Source: an uncultured Lewinella sp. (GTDB lineage: Bacteria > Bacteroidota > Bacteroidia > Chitinophagales > Saprospiraceae). From it: a stretch of 64,000 bases of DNA. Below the pieces are notes generated by a model. The model was not told the DNA's origin, did no database searches, and saw nothing but the letters and a program-made list of their open reading frames with translations. The position numbers were made by a program, and so were the translations under genes. The stretch covers positions 62,001 to 126,000 of the forward strand of contig CALMYQ010000021.1 in assembly GCA_937873655.1 (NCBI GenBank), in the 5' to 3' direction. This document shows, one piece after another, positions 43,738 to 54,900 of this stretch (within the stretch, counting starts at the first letter, position 1; each line of letters starts with the position of its first letter).

Positions 43738-45912
43738 ATGCCGGTTATCAATACCCTTTTTCCATATATCCTGAAGATCAATATTGCCCTGCTGATTTTA
43801 GGCGCCATTTACTGGTTTCTGCTCCGCAGGGAAACCTTCCACCGGCTCAACAGGTGGATCATGCTGGGCATCCTTTTCACTTCGCTGGCGCTGCCTTTTT
43901 TCATGCTTCGCCAGAACCTGATCAGCAATCCGCTCTACCGTTGGGTTGATCAGGCCGTTTTGCTTGCGGAAGCGCCCGATGCGGCGGCGTTTCCCGGGAT
44001 CGCGCCCGAGGCATGGGCAGTACCTGAACCCTCAGCTCCGGCGGCGCCGGCCGCTTTGCCGGAAGAACCAGCGGAGCCTGCTATCGAAGAGCCGGCGCCG
44101 ATAGCCCTATTCGCCGACGCCCCTGATCGCAATTGGGAACTGATATCCTGGGCCGGGCGTTTGTACTGGCTGGTGGCGTTGATGCTGGGCTTGCGTTTGC
44201 TGATGCAGGTAATATCGGTCGGCCGGGTTTTGTGGTACAGTAACCGGCGCAATGCTCCCGTTTTGCTCAACGACCGGATCCCGGCGCCGTTTTCTTTTTT
44301 CCACTGGATCGTGCTCAACCCGGAACAGCACAGCGGCCGGTTGCGCGACCAGATCATTGCCCATGAGGAAGTGCACGCCCGCGAAGGCCATACAGCCGAC
44401 ATCCTGCTGATGGAGTTGTTTTCCATTTTCTGCTGGTTCAACCCGATGGTCTGGGCGCTGAAAAAGGCCGTGCGATTGAACCTGGAGTTTATCGCCGATG
44501 AAGCCGTTTTGCGTTCCGGACAGGATAAAAAAGAATACCAGTACAATCTGCTCAAATCCATTGTTCCCGACTACCAGCTGATGCTGGCCAATCATTTCAA
44601 CCATTCGTTCATTAAAAACAGAATTGCCATGATGAATGCCAAGAAATCACCCGTTCAATCAAAATGGAAGTATTTCCTCATCCTGCCCGCCGTTCTGGGA
44701 CTGATGCTGGCTTTTAGCCCGGCGGTTGCACAGAACCCGGCGCCGGAAACGACTGCCAGACCCGTCCAGGTTCCAACGCCTGCGCCGGTTGTGGAGCCCG
44801 CCGTGGAAACAATCGTTGAAGCGCCGGATCCGGCGCCCGTGCCTGCGGTTGTGGTAGAATCTGCCGGTTCAGGGGTGTCGGTTAATGTCCGGCCCCAGCC
44901 GTCGGTCGCAGTCGGCATCGGCCAGTCCGCCGGCGCATCCGTATCCGCTTCCGGAGTCGGTGTTTCGACGGCAGTAGCCGGCCGCGCCACCGGATCGATA
45001 AACAGCGCAGTTGCCGGAATGGGCAGCAATTCGGTGACCACAGCGGGTCCGGTCGTGGCGAATTCGGGAACCGCCTCTGCCGGCATCAGCGCCAATGCTC
45101 TGGCGCCTGTCCCGACCAGGGAAGGGGATATCTATGTCGTGATCCGGCAGAATACGAAGGAAGAAACGCTGATGGATATCCGGAAAATCCTGGCCGCCCG
45201 GGGGATCAATTTCGACTATTCAGATCTGAAACTCAATGAAGATAATCTGATCACAAGGATCAACCTGTCAGTCAGGGTTGAAGACCGGTTCCAGGGCCGG
45301 TTGGACGGTTATAATGACGGCCGGCCGATTGATGCTCCGCTGGTGGTATACCTGCGCCCCGAAATGCAGAGTTTTGGCGTATCCAAAGATATTCCCAATG
45401 ACCTTGAACCGGAGGTGAGGAATACACTGGAAAAGCTTTCAGGTCTTTGGATAACGAATGGCAAAAATCAGGTCATTTCAGGAGAATTGTTCAAATATGC
45501 CGTTCGGGGCAGTAACAAAGAAGGCATGACCTATACCCCTTCCGGTACGGCCGGTAAGAAAAATATCTTTGTTGTGATCTCGGGCAATACGACCAAGGCC
45601 GATATCAGGAAAATTGAGGACGAACTGAAGGAAAAAGGATTGTATCTCCGTTTTTCAAAGCTGGATTTTACCTCCGACGGCCGGATCTCCAAAATAAAAA
45701 TCGATGTCAGGGACGACCACGGGCTTTCCGGCAACCTGAGCAATACCTATGATACGCCGGAAGACAAGGTCTATATTTACCGGTTTTACGATGGGGACGG
45801 CGGCTTCGGCATCGGCAGCGGCTCGGACCTGGACAAGGATAAAAAAATGCCCAAAAACGTCCGGAATGCTATCAGGGAAACGAAATCCGGATACAAGATC
45901 GGTACGTTTTAA
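43738..45912 (+). CDS. BlaR1-like M56 membrane metallopeptidase with duplicated C-terminal domain (module 1)
   Basis: 724 residues. N-terminal membrane helices (residues about 8-60, 140-165) and the zinc protease motif HEEVH (His209, Glu210, His213) in IIAHEEVHAREGHTADILL. The HFNHSFIKNRIAMM segment near 290 and a further membrane helix at about 315-335 complete the M56 unit. A Pro/Ala/Val-rich linker follows, and then two copies of a about 60-residue module: IYVVIRQNTKEETLMDIRKI ... INLSVRVEDRFQGRL and IFVVISGNTTKADIRKIEDE ... KIDVRDDHGLSGNL. No penicillin-binding sensor domain is present. Probably cleaves or triggers cleavage of the BlaI repressor on an envelope signal. Confidence 0.88.
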   Translation: MPVINTLFPYILKINIALLILGAIYWFLLRRETFHRLNRWIMLGILFTSLALPFFMLRQNLISNPLYRWVDQAVLLAEAPDAAAFPGIAPEAWAVPEPSAPAAPAALPEEPAEPAIEEPAPIALFADAPDRNWELISWAGRLYWLVALMLGLRLLMQVISVGRVLWYSNRRNAPVLLNDRIPAPFSFFHWIVLNPEQHSGRLRDQIIAHEEVHAREGHTADILLMELFSIFCWFNPMVWALKKAVRLNLEFIADEAVLRSGQDKKEYQYNLLKSIVPDYQLMLANHFNHSFIKNRIAMMNAKKSPVQSKWKYFLILPAVLGLMLAFSPAVAQNPAPETTARPVQVPTPAPVVEPAVETIVEAPDPAPVPAVVVESAGSGVSVNVRPQPSVAVGIGQSAGASVSASGVGVSTAVAGRATGSINSAVAGMGSNSVTTAGPVVANSGTASAGISANALAPVPTREGDIYVVIRQNTKEETLMDIRKILAARGINFDYSDLKLNEDNLITRINLSVRVEDRFQGRLDGYNDGRPIDAPLVVYLRPEMQSFGVSKDIPNDLEPEVRNTLEKLSGLWITNGKNQVISGELFKYAVRGSNKEGMTYTPSGTAGKKNIFVVISGNTTKADIRKIEDELKEKGLYLRFSKLDFTSDGRISKIKIDVRDDHGLSGNLSNTYDTPEDKVYIYRFYDGDGGFGIGSGSDLDKDKKMPKNVRNAIRETKSGYKIGTF

Positions 45913-45916
45913 AATT

Positions 45917-46020
45917 AGTCGTAAGTCGTAAGTCGCCTTTGATCATGCCTTACGACTTACGACTTACGACTTATGACTTACGACTTACGACTTACGACTT
46001 ACGACTTACGACTTACGACT
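45917..46020. repeat. Heptamer array CTTACGA with inverted leader
   Basis: About ten CTTACGA heptamers (45949-46020; one is CTTATGA). They are preceded at 45917-45935 by the same heptamer inverted (AGTCGTAAGTCG), so the region can form a long hairpin. It fills the gap between the convergent ends of the M56 gene and the LolA-like gene. Confidence 0.85.
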
Positions 46021-46028
46021 AAAAAACA

Positions 46029-46772
46029 CTACCATTGTTTTGCAGCAAAATCACCGCTGTCAAAAAGGCCGGACGGCAGTTTTTTAGGCGCCTTGATTTC
46101 GGAGTAGGCTTCGGTCAGCGTTATTTGCCCATTGCGCAGGAAAACGACCTCCGGTGCAATCCAGCCTTTTTTCAGCTTCCGGTATTGATTGAAACGGATC
46201 TCCGACACATTCCCGTCTTTATCCATTTTGCGCAACTTTGTGAATAGCAGGGTTTTGGTGTCGACCCAGAATTGAGCCTGATCCGGGTCGCCGATCGCGA
46301 ACTCCGTTCCGCCGCCCTCTTTCATATCCAGCTCGAAATGGTCGAAATCGTAGCCGGATTCCTCCAATTTGCGGATAGAAACCTCCGGTGACTCGAAATA
46401 GACGCTGAATCCCAAAACGAGCAGGTCGTGAATCCTTTTGGTCTGACTGATCAGCCGGTTGTCCCGGTAAACGTACTGGCTGTCGGATTTGAAAACCAGG
46501 CCGCTTCCGCTATCCATATCGCCGAACTTGATAACCAATCCAAGCGGCATGCTCATGCCTTCAAACCAGGTTTCTTCCCGGTCCGTTTTACCCTCTTTGA
46601 AAAAAGTGGTTTTTTGTTTAAATGTGAGGTTTTTGTACCACTTTTTCTTGTATTTTTGGTACATGGCTTCAATGACAGCCCGGCCGTTTGCCGCGTCTTG
46701 CGCAATGGAGGGAATAACTGCGGCCAATGCCAGCACAAGTATCAAGCAGGATCTAAAGGAAGAAAATGTCAT
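46029..46772 (-). CDS. LolA-like exported protein
   Basis: 247 residues. Signal peptide (LILVLALAAVIPSIAQ), then a beta-rich body with the LolA/LppX pattern: NLTFKQKTTFFKEGKTDREETWFEG, LVFKSDSQYVYRDNRLIS, AQFWVDTKTLLFTKLRKMD, SEIRFNQYRKLKKGWIAPEVVF. Such folds bind lipid or lipoprotein tails in the periplasm. No lipobox. Divergent from the small membrane protein gene to its right. Confidence 0.7.
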   Translation of the reverse strand: MTFSSFRSCLILVLALAAVIPSIAQDAANGRAVIEAMYQKYKKKWYKNLTFKQKTTFFKEGKTDREETWFEGMSMPLGLVIKFGDMDSGSGLVFKSDSQYVYRDNRLISQTKRIHDLLVLGFSVYFESPEVSIRKLEESGYDFDHFELDMKEGGGTEFAIGDPDQAQFWVDTKTLLFTKLRKMDKDGNVSEIRFNQYRKLKKGWIAPEVVFLRNGQITLTEAYSEIKAPKKLPSGLFDSGDFAAKQW

Positions 46773-46862
46773 CGGTATTCAATTTCGGGTGATGGAATAA
46801 AACTCCAAATTAGGGCAAGAACCCCGAAATTCCCAAGCATTTCTGACGAATCCGACTATACG

Positions 46863-47270
46863 ATGAAGAAATTCAAACAAGCGGGTAATTTCACCCTCGC
46901 GGCCGGCATCCTGCTCACGCTGGCCTCTTTAGCTCATTTTTTCCTGGGCTACCCGGCCGTCAACGAAACCATCAGGGCCGAAAATGCAGGCCCGGAAACC
47001 GCCCAAACCCTGCGCGTGATCTGGATCTTCAGTTCCATCACCATGTGCGCCATGGGGCTTTGGGCCGTATTTCTCTCCGGAGACCTTAAAACCGGCAGCC
47101 GGCGGGCCCGGATGCAAGGGCTGATGTGGGGGACTGCTCTTCTGCTTTTCGCCGCGGTCGGCCAAACATTCGAATTCCCTAACTACCACCTCATGTCTTT
47201 CGGGGTGATCGGACTGTTGGTTCTGCTCCCCTTGCTGATCTCTTCAGCCGCGTTCCGGAATGCCGGTTAA
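46863..47270 (+). CDS. Small four-helix membrane protein
   Basis: 135 residues from ATG 46863 (MKKFKQAGNFTLAAGILLTL). The open frame reaches back to 46428, but that part overlaps the oppositely oriented LolA-like gene and lacks membrane character. Four hydrophobic segments: about 8-30, 50-70, 84-102 and 108-130. No recognised motif; DUF4345-like proteins have a similar size and layout. Single gene. Confidence 0.6.
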   Translation: MKKFKQAGNFTLAAGILLTLASLAHFFLGYPAVNETIRAENAGPETAQTLRVIWIFSSITMCAMGLWAVFLSGDLKTGSRRARMQGLMWGTALLLFAAVGQTFEFPNYHLMSFGVIGLLVLLPLLISSAAFRNAG

Positions 47271-47310
47271 ACATAAGCGGTAAGCCGTATCCAGGCCTTT
47301 CATCTCCCCC

Positions 47311-47373
47311 ATACGACTTACCACTTACGACTTATCACTTACAACTTACAACTTACGACTTACGACTTACAAC
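47311..47373. repeat. Second heptamer array, TTACGAC type
   Basis: Nine heptamers related to TTACGAC (variants TTACAAC, TTACCAC, TTATCAC) from 47311 to 47373, ending directly at the stop codon of the gene at 47374. Same repeat family as 45949-46020 but more degenerate. Confidence 0.8.
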
Positions 47374-48675
47374 TCACCTAACCAGCACCTTCTGCTGAAG
47401 GTCAACGCCGTCGCCCTTCAGCCGGACGAGCACCAGTTGCTGATAAGCCTGATTATTCGCAATGCCTTTCAACTCGAGTTCTACCGTGTTGGGGCCGGAA
47501 GCCAATTGTCCGAAAGACCGCCTGGCCAGCAGCCTGCCCTGGATATCATAAATTTCGGCCTCCAAAGCCGTACTTTTTTCCAGTTCAAAACCCAGGTTGA
47601 CGGTGTCGTGGGCCGGGTTGGGCCATGCATTGACCGCACCGGATTTGCCGGGGGCATTCGGATCCCAGATCCCGGTAAGGTTGTCGATCTTGAGAACCGT
47701 CCCGAAAAACAGGCTCGTCACGTAAATTACGCCGTCATCCGTAACCGCCATGCCGGCGCTCGGTCCGAATCCGGTTACCAGCGTATCGCGCGAACCGTCC
47801 GGGTGGGTATGGGTGATCATCGCGCTGTTGAACAGGAACGGCGGGGTTTGCGAAATGTCAAAACTGGCGAATTGCAAGGCGAGCAAACCGCCGTCCTCGG
47901 GGCTGATCGCCAGGTCGGTCACCAAAGAATAATTGGTATCATAAGGCTCAACCGTGCCCGCCTCATCAACAGACCAGATCCTGGATGCGCCGGTTACGAA
48001 CGGGAAGCCGGTCAGTTGGGACACATAAAAACCGCCGTCGGGGTTTTTCACGATCCGGGTCGGAACGGCATCCGAAAACGGCGGGCCGAACGGAAGGGGG
48101 TTGGCAATGGGCGGAAACTGGGCAAAGATCCGCAGCTCTCCCGTGAGGCCGATTCGCCTGACTATGGCATTGGCGCCGGCATCCGCAATGTACATATCGC
48201 ACCCGTCGAAGACCAGGGAATAAGGATTGCTGTCCGGCAGGGTTTTCAGGACGGTTTTGCCTACATAGATCACGCTGCGCGCATCCTCGCGGGAGAGCGG
48301 GGCGCCGGGAGCGTAATCCTCAACGGCAAAAATCAGGATCGTCCTTTCCAGGGTATCCGGTGTCGGGCCAACCAGAACGGCAACCATCCCGTCGCCGAGG
48401 CTCTGTACGCGCTCCGGACCTGAAACCTCGCCTTCGGAGCTCATGGCAGAGGGCAGCCCTTCCACAAATTTCTCCACGCTGCCGTCGGGGCGAATGATGG
48501 AAACGGAACCGTCCGTCTGTCCGGTACCGGATTCAGCTACCCAAAGGTTGCCGTCCGCGTCTAACTCAATACCGATCGGGGCATTCAGCCCGGCGGCGAT
48601 GGTCGTGATCTCCGGTTGGGCCTTCAACAGATAAGCTGCGGTACATGTCAGAAAAAGAAGTAATGCTTTCTTCAT
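47374..48675 (-). CDS. ScyD/ScyE-like beta-propeller protein with T9SS type A domain
   Basis: 433 residues from ATG 48675 (MKKALLLFLTCTAAYLLKAQ). Residues about 20-340 match the ScyD/ScyE propeller family: ITTIAAGLNAPIGIELDADG, LWVAESGTG, GSVSIIRPDG, SLVFDGCDMYIADAGANAIVR, PTRIVKNPDGGFYVSQLTGFPF, GPSAGMAVTDDGVIYVTSL. The last about 80 residues are a type A sorting domain (AWPNPAHDTVNLGF, EIYDIQGRLLARRSF, QQLVLVRLKGDG). Secreted, surface-bound or released; binding function unknown. Confidence 0.87.
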   Translation of the reverse strand: MKKALLLFLTCTAAYLLKAQPEITTIAAGLNAPIGIELDADGNLWVAESGTGQTDGSVSIIRPDGSVEKFVEGLPSAMSSEGEVSGPERVQSLGDGMVAVLVGPTPDTLERTILIFAVEDYAPGAPLSREDARSVIYVGKTVLKTLPDSNPYSLVFDGCDMYIADAGANAIVRRIGLTGELRIFAQFPPIANPLPFGPPFSDAVPTRIVKNPDGGFYVSQLTGFPFVTGASRIWSVDEAGTVEPYDTNYSLVTDLAISPEDGGLLALQFASFDISQTPPFLFNSAMITHTHPDGSRDTLVTGFGPSAGMAVTDDGVIYVTSLFFGTVLKIDNLTGIWDPNAPGKSGAVNAWPNPAHDTVNLGFELEKSTALEAEIYDIQGRLLARRSFGQLASGPNTVELELKGIANNQAYQQLVLVRLKGDGVDLQQKVLVR

Positions 48676-48987
48676 GGTTTTGGTATTTTGAAAATTAGTG
48701 ATTGACGTTTGCAAAATTGCAGGCTTTGCCGGCCGGGTAGTTAACAGTTATGTTGCGAATTGTTTCAATCGCGTCGCAAACCGGCTGTTTTGCGAAATGA
48801 ATTGAATGTAGATCCGCTTTCCCGGACACCCGACAAACCTAAACCATAAGGATGGTCAACATCCGGCCCATTTCCTGGCCATGCTTTGCTCAAAACAAAA
48901 TTAGAAAGGTGGAAAGGCGGCAGGCATCCGTTTAAATGCGGAAAATGATCGGCAGATCTGCGTATCAGGTGAAATAAAGAGCGCGGA
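48676..48987. other. 312-bp gap without a recognised gene
   Basis: Between two leftward genes. It contains a possible minus-strand -7 box TAGGTTTG (48834-48841) about 160 bp before the propeller gene. Its nearest TTG is only 15 nt away, so it is weak. Nothing else recognised. Confidence 0.3.
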
Positions 48988-51900
48988 TTACCTCATCAGC
49001 ACAAGGTCGCCTGAATAGCGGTTGACATGCCCTTCGCCGCCCTCTGCTTCGATATAATACACGTAAACACCCGATGGAAGCTGCAGGCCGTTCCGGGTCC
49101 CATCCCACCCGGTTATTTCGGACAGGAACCGGTCTTTTTCTTCGTAAACCATTCCGCCCCACCGGTCAAATATCCGGATGATCCGGATCGGGCGGTCCGA
49201 ATCGGCATAGGGTTTGAAGAAATCGTTGACCTGATCATTGTTCGGACTGAAAGCGGAAGGAATGTAAAGTTCCGGAGACGGGTTGATCCAAACCTGTACA
49301 TTTGCCGAGACTTCGCAGTCGGATTCATCCCCGATCGTCAGGGTATACAAGGTGCTCTCCTCCGGTGCGGCAACCGGATTGGCGCAATCCGTGCAGGAAA
49401 GCCCGTCGGGCGGCGACCATTGGTAAAATTCCACCCGGTCGAGATTGCCGGACGGTTCCAGGACTACGCTTTCGCCGGGGTCTATGACCAGTTGCTCGGG
49501 CAGGTGGAGGTCCAGCCCCGGCGGCTCTTTCAACTGGGTATCGATGGAGGTGAAACACTTATCCCCAAACTGGATATGGACGGTATACGCTCCGGCCGGG
49601 AGGTTTTCAAAACTCGGCGTTGTGTGGTAGCTCTGGCCGTTCAGGCTGAATTTCAGGCCCGGGTCAGCGGATTCGACCTGGATCAGGCCGTTGGCATCAC
49701 CCGGGCAAAGCACGTCCTCCACCTGCAGTGTGATTTCGGGCTCAGGAAGCGAGCTGACCTCATAGGTTTCAGCAATGCGGCAACCGTTGTCATCCTGGAT
49801 GGATACCGAGTAGAAACCGGGGGATAACTGGTTATTGGCCGGCGTATCTTCACTTTTGTTCGACCATTTGAAATGATAGGGCGGCTCGCCGTCGGTCACG
49901 CTGAGGAGAATGCTGCCGTTGCTGATGCCGGGACAAGCTGACGTGATGCGGGCTTCCGGATCCGGCAATGTATGGAGGGTGACCTCAATGACTGATAACG
50001 AATCGCACCCGTTGGATGAAGTAAACCATTGCTGGAATTTCCCGGATATCCTGACAACCTGATCGAAAACCGAAACCGAATCGCCCGGGCAAAGCTGAAC
50101 GGACAAATACCCGGTATCCAGGGGCAGGAAGGCGAGGTCGACATAATGGGTGGAATCGCAGCCGTTGGCGCCGGCGAAAACCCGGGAATATAGGCCCGGT
50201 TCGGTTTGCGCCTGATCAAAAATGACGGCGGTTTCTCCCTGACAAAGAACCAGGTTCTCCCAGGTCGCAACCGAATCCAGCACCACCAGGTTGATCCGGT
50301 GGATGGAATCACAGCCGGCGACGGTTGAAAAATGACCGGTATATTCACCGGGCTCGCCGGTCGGATTTCCAAAAATATCCGCGTTCTCGCCCCGGCAAAT
50401 GGTGATCGTTTCGGCGGTAGCAACCGTATCAGCCACCTCCAGGCGGATATGGTGAATGGAATCGCACCCCGAAACGGCCGGAAAAACCGCTGAATAATCC
50501 CCGGCCTCAGATTCCTGTTGGCCGAATATCATGGTCGTTTCCCCCTGGCAGATGATCCGGTCTTCCGATGTGACAACCGTATCGCTGACCACCAGGGTCA
50601 CCGTATGCGTGGAATCGCAGGTGTTGGCGCCGGTGAAAGTGGCGGAATAATCCCCGGATTGGGTCTCCGGAATGCCGAAAACAAAAGCCGTATCTCCCTG
50701 GCAGATATGGACAGATTCGGAGGTGGCTGCCGGTTCCCGCACCTCCAACAGGACATAATGGGTGGAATCGCAGCCGTTGGCCATCGGGTACACTGCCGAA
50801 TAAATCCCAGGCGACGATTGAAGCTGCCCGAAAATGATCGCTTCCTCCCCCCGGCAGATGGTGACGGTCTCGCTGGTGGCAACCGTATCCAGCAATTCGA
50901 CAATATAAGTCATGGTGGAATCACACCCCAGCACGCTTTGATAGGTCCGGCTGTACATACCGGCCTCGCCGACGGATTCCCCGAAAAGATCGATCGTTTG
51001 TCCGGCGCAAATCCAGAAAGTATCGGAAGCCTGGTAAGCCTGAACAGTGATGTAAACGGTGTCCGAACTGAGGCACCCCAGGTCATTGGAAGCCACCAGG
51101 ATCAACCTGCCGCTGGCAGCGGGGGCAACCTGGACATCAGGGCAATCAATACAGGGCACGGCTTCTTCCGGATACCAATGGTAGGACGAATAATTGGCCG
51201 TTATGTTAAACGACAGGGTATCGCCGGCGCAAATCGCCTGATCGGGGCCCAATTCAACGGTGAACCCGGGATCCAGGGCAATAACGGCCGTATCCCGGTA
51301 CAGCTGCCCGCAATTGTCGGTTACTTCAAGCCAGTACGTGCCCGGTTCGGAAGCGGTGAAGGTAGGGTCGGCGGTCCCGTCCTGCCAGCGGTATTCCGCG
51401 AAACCCGGTCCAGGCTCAAAGGTGAACACGCTGTTCTGGCAGATCACCTGATCCGGCCCCAGGTCGAGATCCATTTCCTGCGGGTTGGAGATGGTGATCG
51501 TGTCCGTAAACACGCCGCCGCAGATCGTTTCAACCTCCAGGTAATACATGCCCGGCGCCTGGGCCAGGAAAACGCTGTCAACAGAGCCGTCCTGCCAGCG
51601 GTAGGCAACGTAATGCGTGTTGGGCCTGATCAGGAATTGGTCGCCCGGGCAAATTACGGCATCCTCGCCCAGGTCAAGCGGCGGCTCCGCGGTGAATTGC
51701 GGGTTTTCCAGGGAAATGCTGTCCAGGTTGTTGAGAAAATCGCATTCATACTGGCCGTTGACGGGAAAGTCGGTGAGCGGATCAAACGGCGCAGCCAATG
51801 AACCGTCGTCGTTGATCATGGCGTAGATCTTCTGCGGCAGCGGCGGGTGAAATCCGAAGCTCAGCGTCCGGCAGGAATCCGGCTGGATCAATGCCCCGAG

Positions 51901-54900
51901 GTTCAGGGTGGTCAGGCGTCCGGCGTCGGATACGGTGGGGTTGCCGTCATAAAAACTGAGCGGGGTCTCCGGCGGCAAAGGCAGGTTGCCGGTATTGCAC
52001 ACCCGGACAAAAACCTGCATGGAGTCGCCGCAGGCAAAGACTTCATTCCCCTGGAAGGCGGCATCGAACCCCTGAATGCTGGCGGCACAAAGCGGATCAA
52101 TGGCCGGCGAAATATCCATCAGCTCAATCGGCGAGTTTTCAAGGGTATTCGGCATTGAGCTGAGCAGTGTCGTCGGCACGGTCGAAAGGGAGAAATCCAT
52201 TACCGCGTAGTCGGGATCGGTATAGTCGCAGGCAAGCGGGACGCCCAGGGTGTCCGTAAACATCAGGGCCCCACGCAGCAGAAATGCCAGCCGGTTGTTT
52301 TCAAGTTGGGTGAAATGGGTGCAATCCCTGCCGAAGGGATACCGCCGCATCCACAGGAAATTGCCGTCTTTGTCGATGCTGCCGGAGAGGGGGAAATTGG
52401 TGAAATCGGCGGCATAAGCCCTCAATACGAACAGGTTTTGCCCGCCGGGCAACCCCGCCAGGTAGTTCTGATTATAGAACACCTGCCCTTCATTCAGCGA
52501 CAGGTCCTTTCCCCAGATGAAATTGCCCTGGCTGCTGAATTTGACAAACCCGCATTGCAGGCTCGAATTGGACAAACCGATCGAAGCCAGAATGTCCCCT
52601 TCAGGCGTTTCCACGAGTTGGAAAGCCTGGCCGACCGTGAGGGCGGACGCCGTCGGAGAAGGGTAGTAATTGATCCATTGGGTGGCGCCCGCCTGATCCA
52701 GTTTGATGAGGGTGAGTTCCTGACTGCCGGACGGAACGACGATGGTCCCGGCAAGCAGGTATCCTCCGTCCTGGGTTTGGAGGCTGTTGAACAATCGCAC
52801 ATTGTCAAACGACCGGTTGATGAGGATATTCCCGTTGGGATCGATCACCATGAGGGCGGAGTAAAGTTGCGGCAGCGCGTAATAGATGCCCAGCAGGGCA
52901 AAATTGCCGTCACGGGTAGCCTTGAGCAGCAGGTTGGTGGAAAAGTTCAGGTGGAAAAAGATCTCCTTTGACCAGAGAAGGTCGCCGGTTTCGGACAATT
53001 TGAACACGTATTTCCGGTCGTCGTCGCCTTTGAGGTACCCGACGCCGAGGTACCCTCCGTTATTCCGGTCGGCCGCCAGTTGTAGAAAGCTGAACACCTC
53101 GCTGCCTTTTGCCCAGATGATCTGATTCTGGTTGTTGAGCCGGATGATGCTGTTTTCCAGCATCAGGATAAAACCCGGCTGGTTGGCGCGTTCCACGCTT
53201 TTGGCAAAATCGAAGCCCGAAATAATGAACCCGCCGGTTTCAGCACCGTAGTGGCAGGGCCCCTGCACTTCGATGATGACGCTGCCCGATCGCTTGGAGC
53301 AGAACGCGCTGCTTCCGACCGCAAACACCTCATAAAAACCTTGCACCGGGAAGGTATAATTGAAGGTGGTACCGGCGCCCACCAGTTGGCCGTTGACATA
53401 CCATTGCACCCCGGTCAAATTGCTCCCGGAGGCGTAAAACTGGACCGGGCCGCCCTCGTCGATCACCGGGGTTTCCGCCCCTATATTGATGCTCACATCG
53501 CAGTATACCTCCACCGTAAGCGTATCATACGCCTTGCACACGGGGATAAAGGACGTCCCTTCCAGGATAACCTGAAAGTTGCCTTCCGAATTGAAGGCAT
53601 GCGTAAGGTTCTGGCCGAAACCGGCAGGCTGGCCGTCTATAAACCATTGAAAGTTATTGTTGTCGGCCCCCGTGGAATGGATGGTGATCGGCTGCCCGGC
53701 GGGGATGCTGAGTTCGGACTCGATGATGTCGGCATCCGGAAGCACAGCGCAGTAAGTTTCCACCACAACCGTGTCCCGTGCCATGCAGTTGGCGTCATTG
53801 TTGGTCCCGGTCAGCACAACGGTATAGACGCCGAGGTCGTCGAACGTATAATTGAGTTGCGGGGAGTTGGAAACGACCTGGCCGTTGACACTCCATTGGA
53901 ATTGCGTGACCTGGTTGGTGACCGCTGAAATGGTCGTCGATTCGCCGACAGGTGCAGCGAAAGGGCTCTGCGGCAAGGCTATCTGTATGGCCACAGGGCA
54001 GGGATCGAGACAGGACGCGCATCCCAGCAAGCTGCTTCTGGCGGTGGTCAGGAAAAAATGCATGCGGTCGCGTTGCCCGGGAGTGAAGGCATTCCGGCAT
54101 TCGGGCAGGGTATAGTCCATGTAATTGTTGATCATGTCGGGCATATCCGCGCTGAACCCGGAATCGGTATCCGTATTGCATGTATTTGCGCCGATTTCGC
54201 ACGGCACAAAGGCGGTTGACTGGTCCGGCGGGGTGTCGCAAACCCGGTCGCCGTCGATCAGGCAATTGTTGTTGGCGCACCCCCCTTCGAAGGTATGGTA
54301 AAGCCCCAGGTAGTGCCCGGTTTCATGCGCTGCTAGCGCTGTGTATTTCTCATCGCTGCCGAAATACTGGGCTTCGTACACGATGCCGTCGTAAGGCTTG
54401 CCGTGCGATCCCGGGAAAGTAGCGTATCCGGCAATGGAAGGCCCCGATGAATTGCTGGTGATGGATCCGACCAGCCAGATGTTCAGATAACAATCCGGAT
54501 CCCAACGGTTTAGGTTTTTTAGCTGAAGGTCCTGGGATTCCTTGATCATATCCGTCAGGGGGGAAGCGTTCCGGGTGATGCCGGTGGTCAGGTTGCCGTA
54601 CGGATCCTGGCGGGCCAGGCAGAAACGGATGTCGGTATCCAGACCGGTCCCCTGGTCGTAATAGCCGTAATTGCCGAAGGCGGCGTTGAGGTGAGCAATC
54701 CCCTTCAGGACCTGGGCATCCGAAATGTTCTCCGGGCCGTTGTCATGGATGATATGGACGACAACCGGGATGGTAAAGGTTTCCGGCGACCGGCTGCCGG
54801 CATTTGCATGATGATCGGTCAGGTTGCGATACAGCTGGTCCTCCAGGGTCTGCTGCAACAGATATTCCGCGGTGTTTTCCTGCTCGGCCTTTCTCAATAC

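Noticed and set aside
46428..46862. N-terminal extension of the small membrane protein
   Set aside because: It lies antisense to the LolA-like gene and lacks membrane segments; the ATG at 46863 begins the hydrophobic protein.
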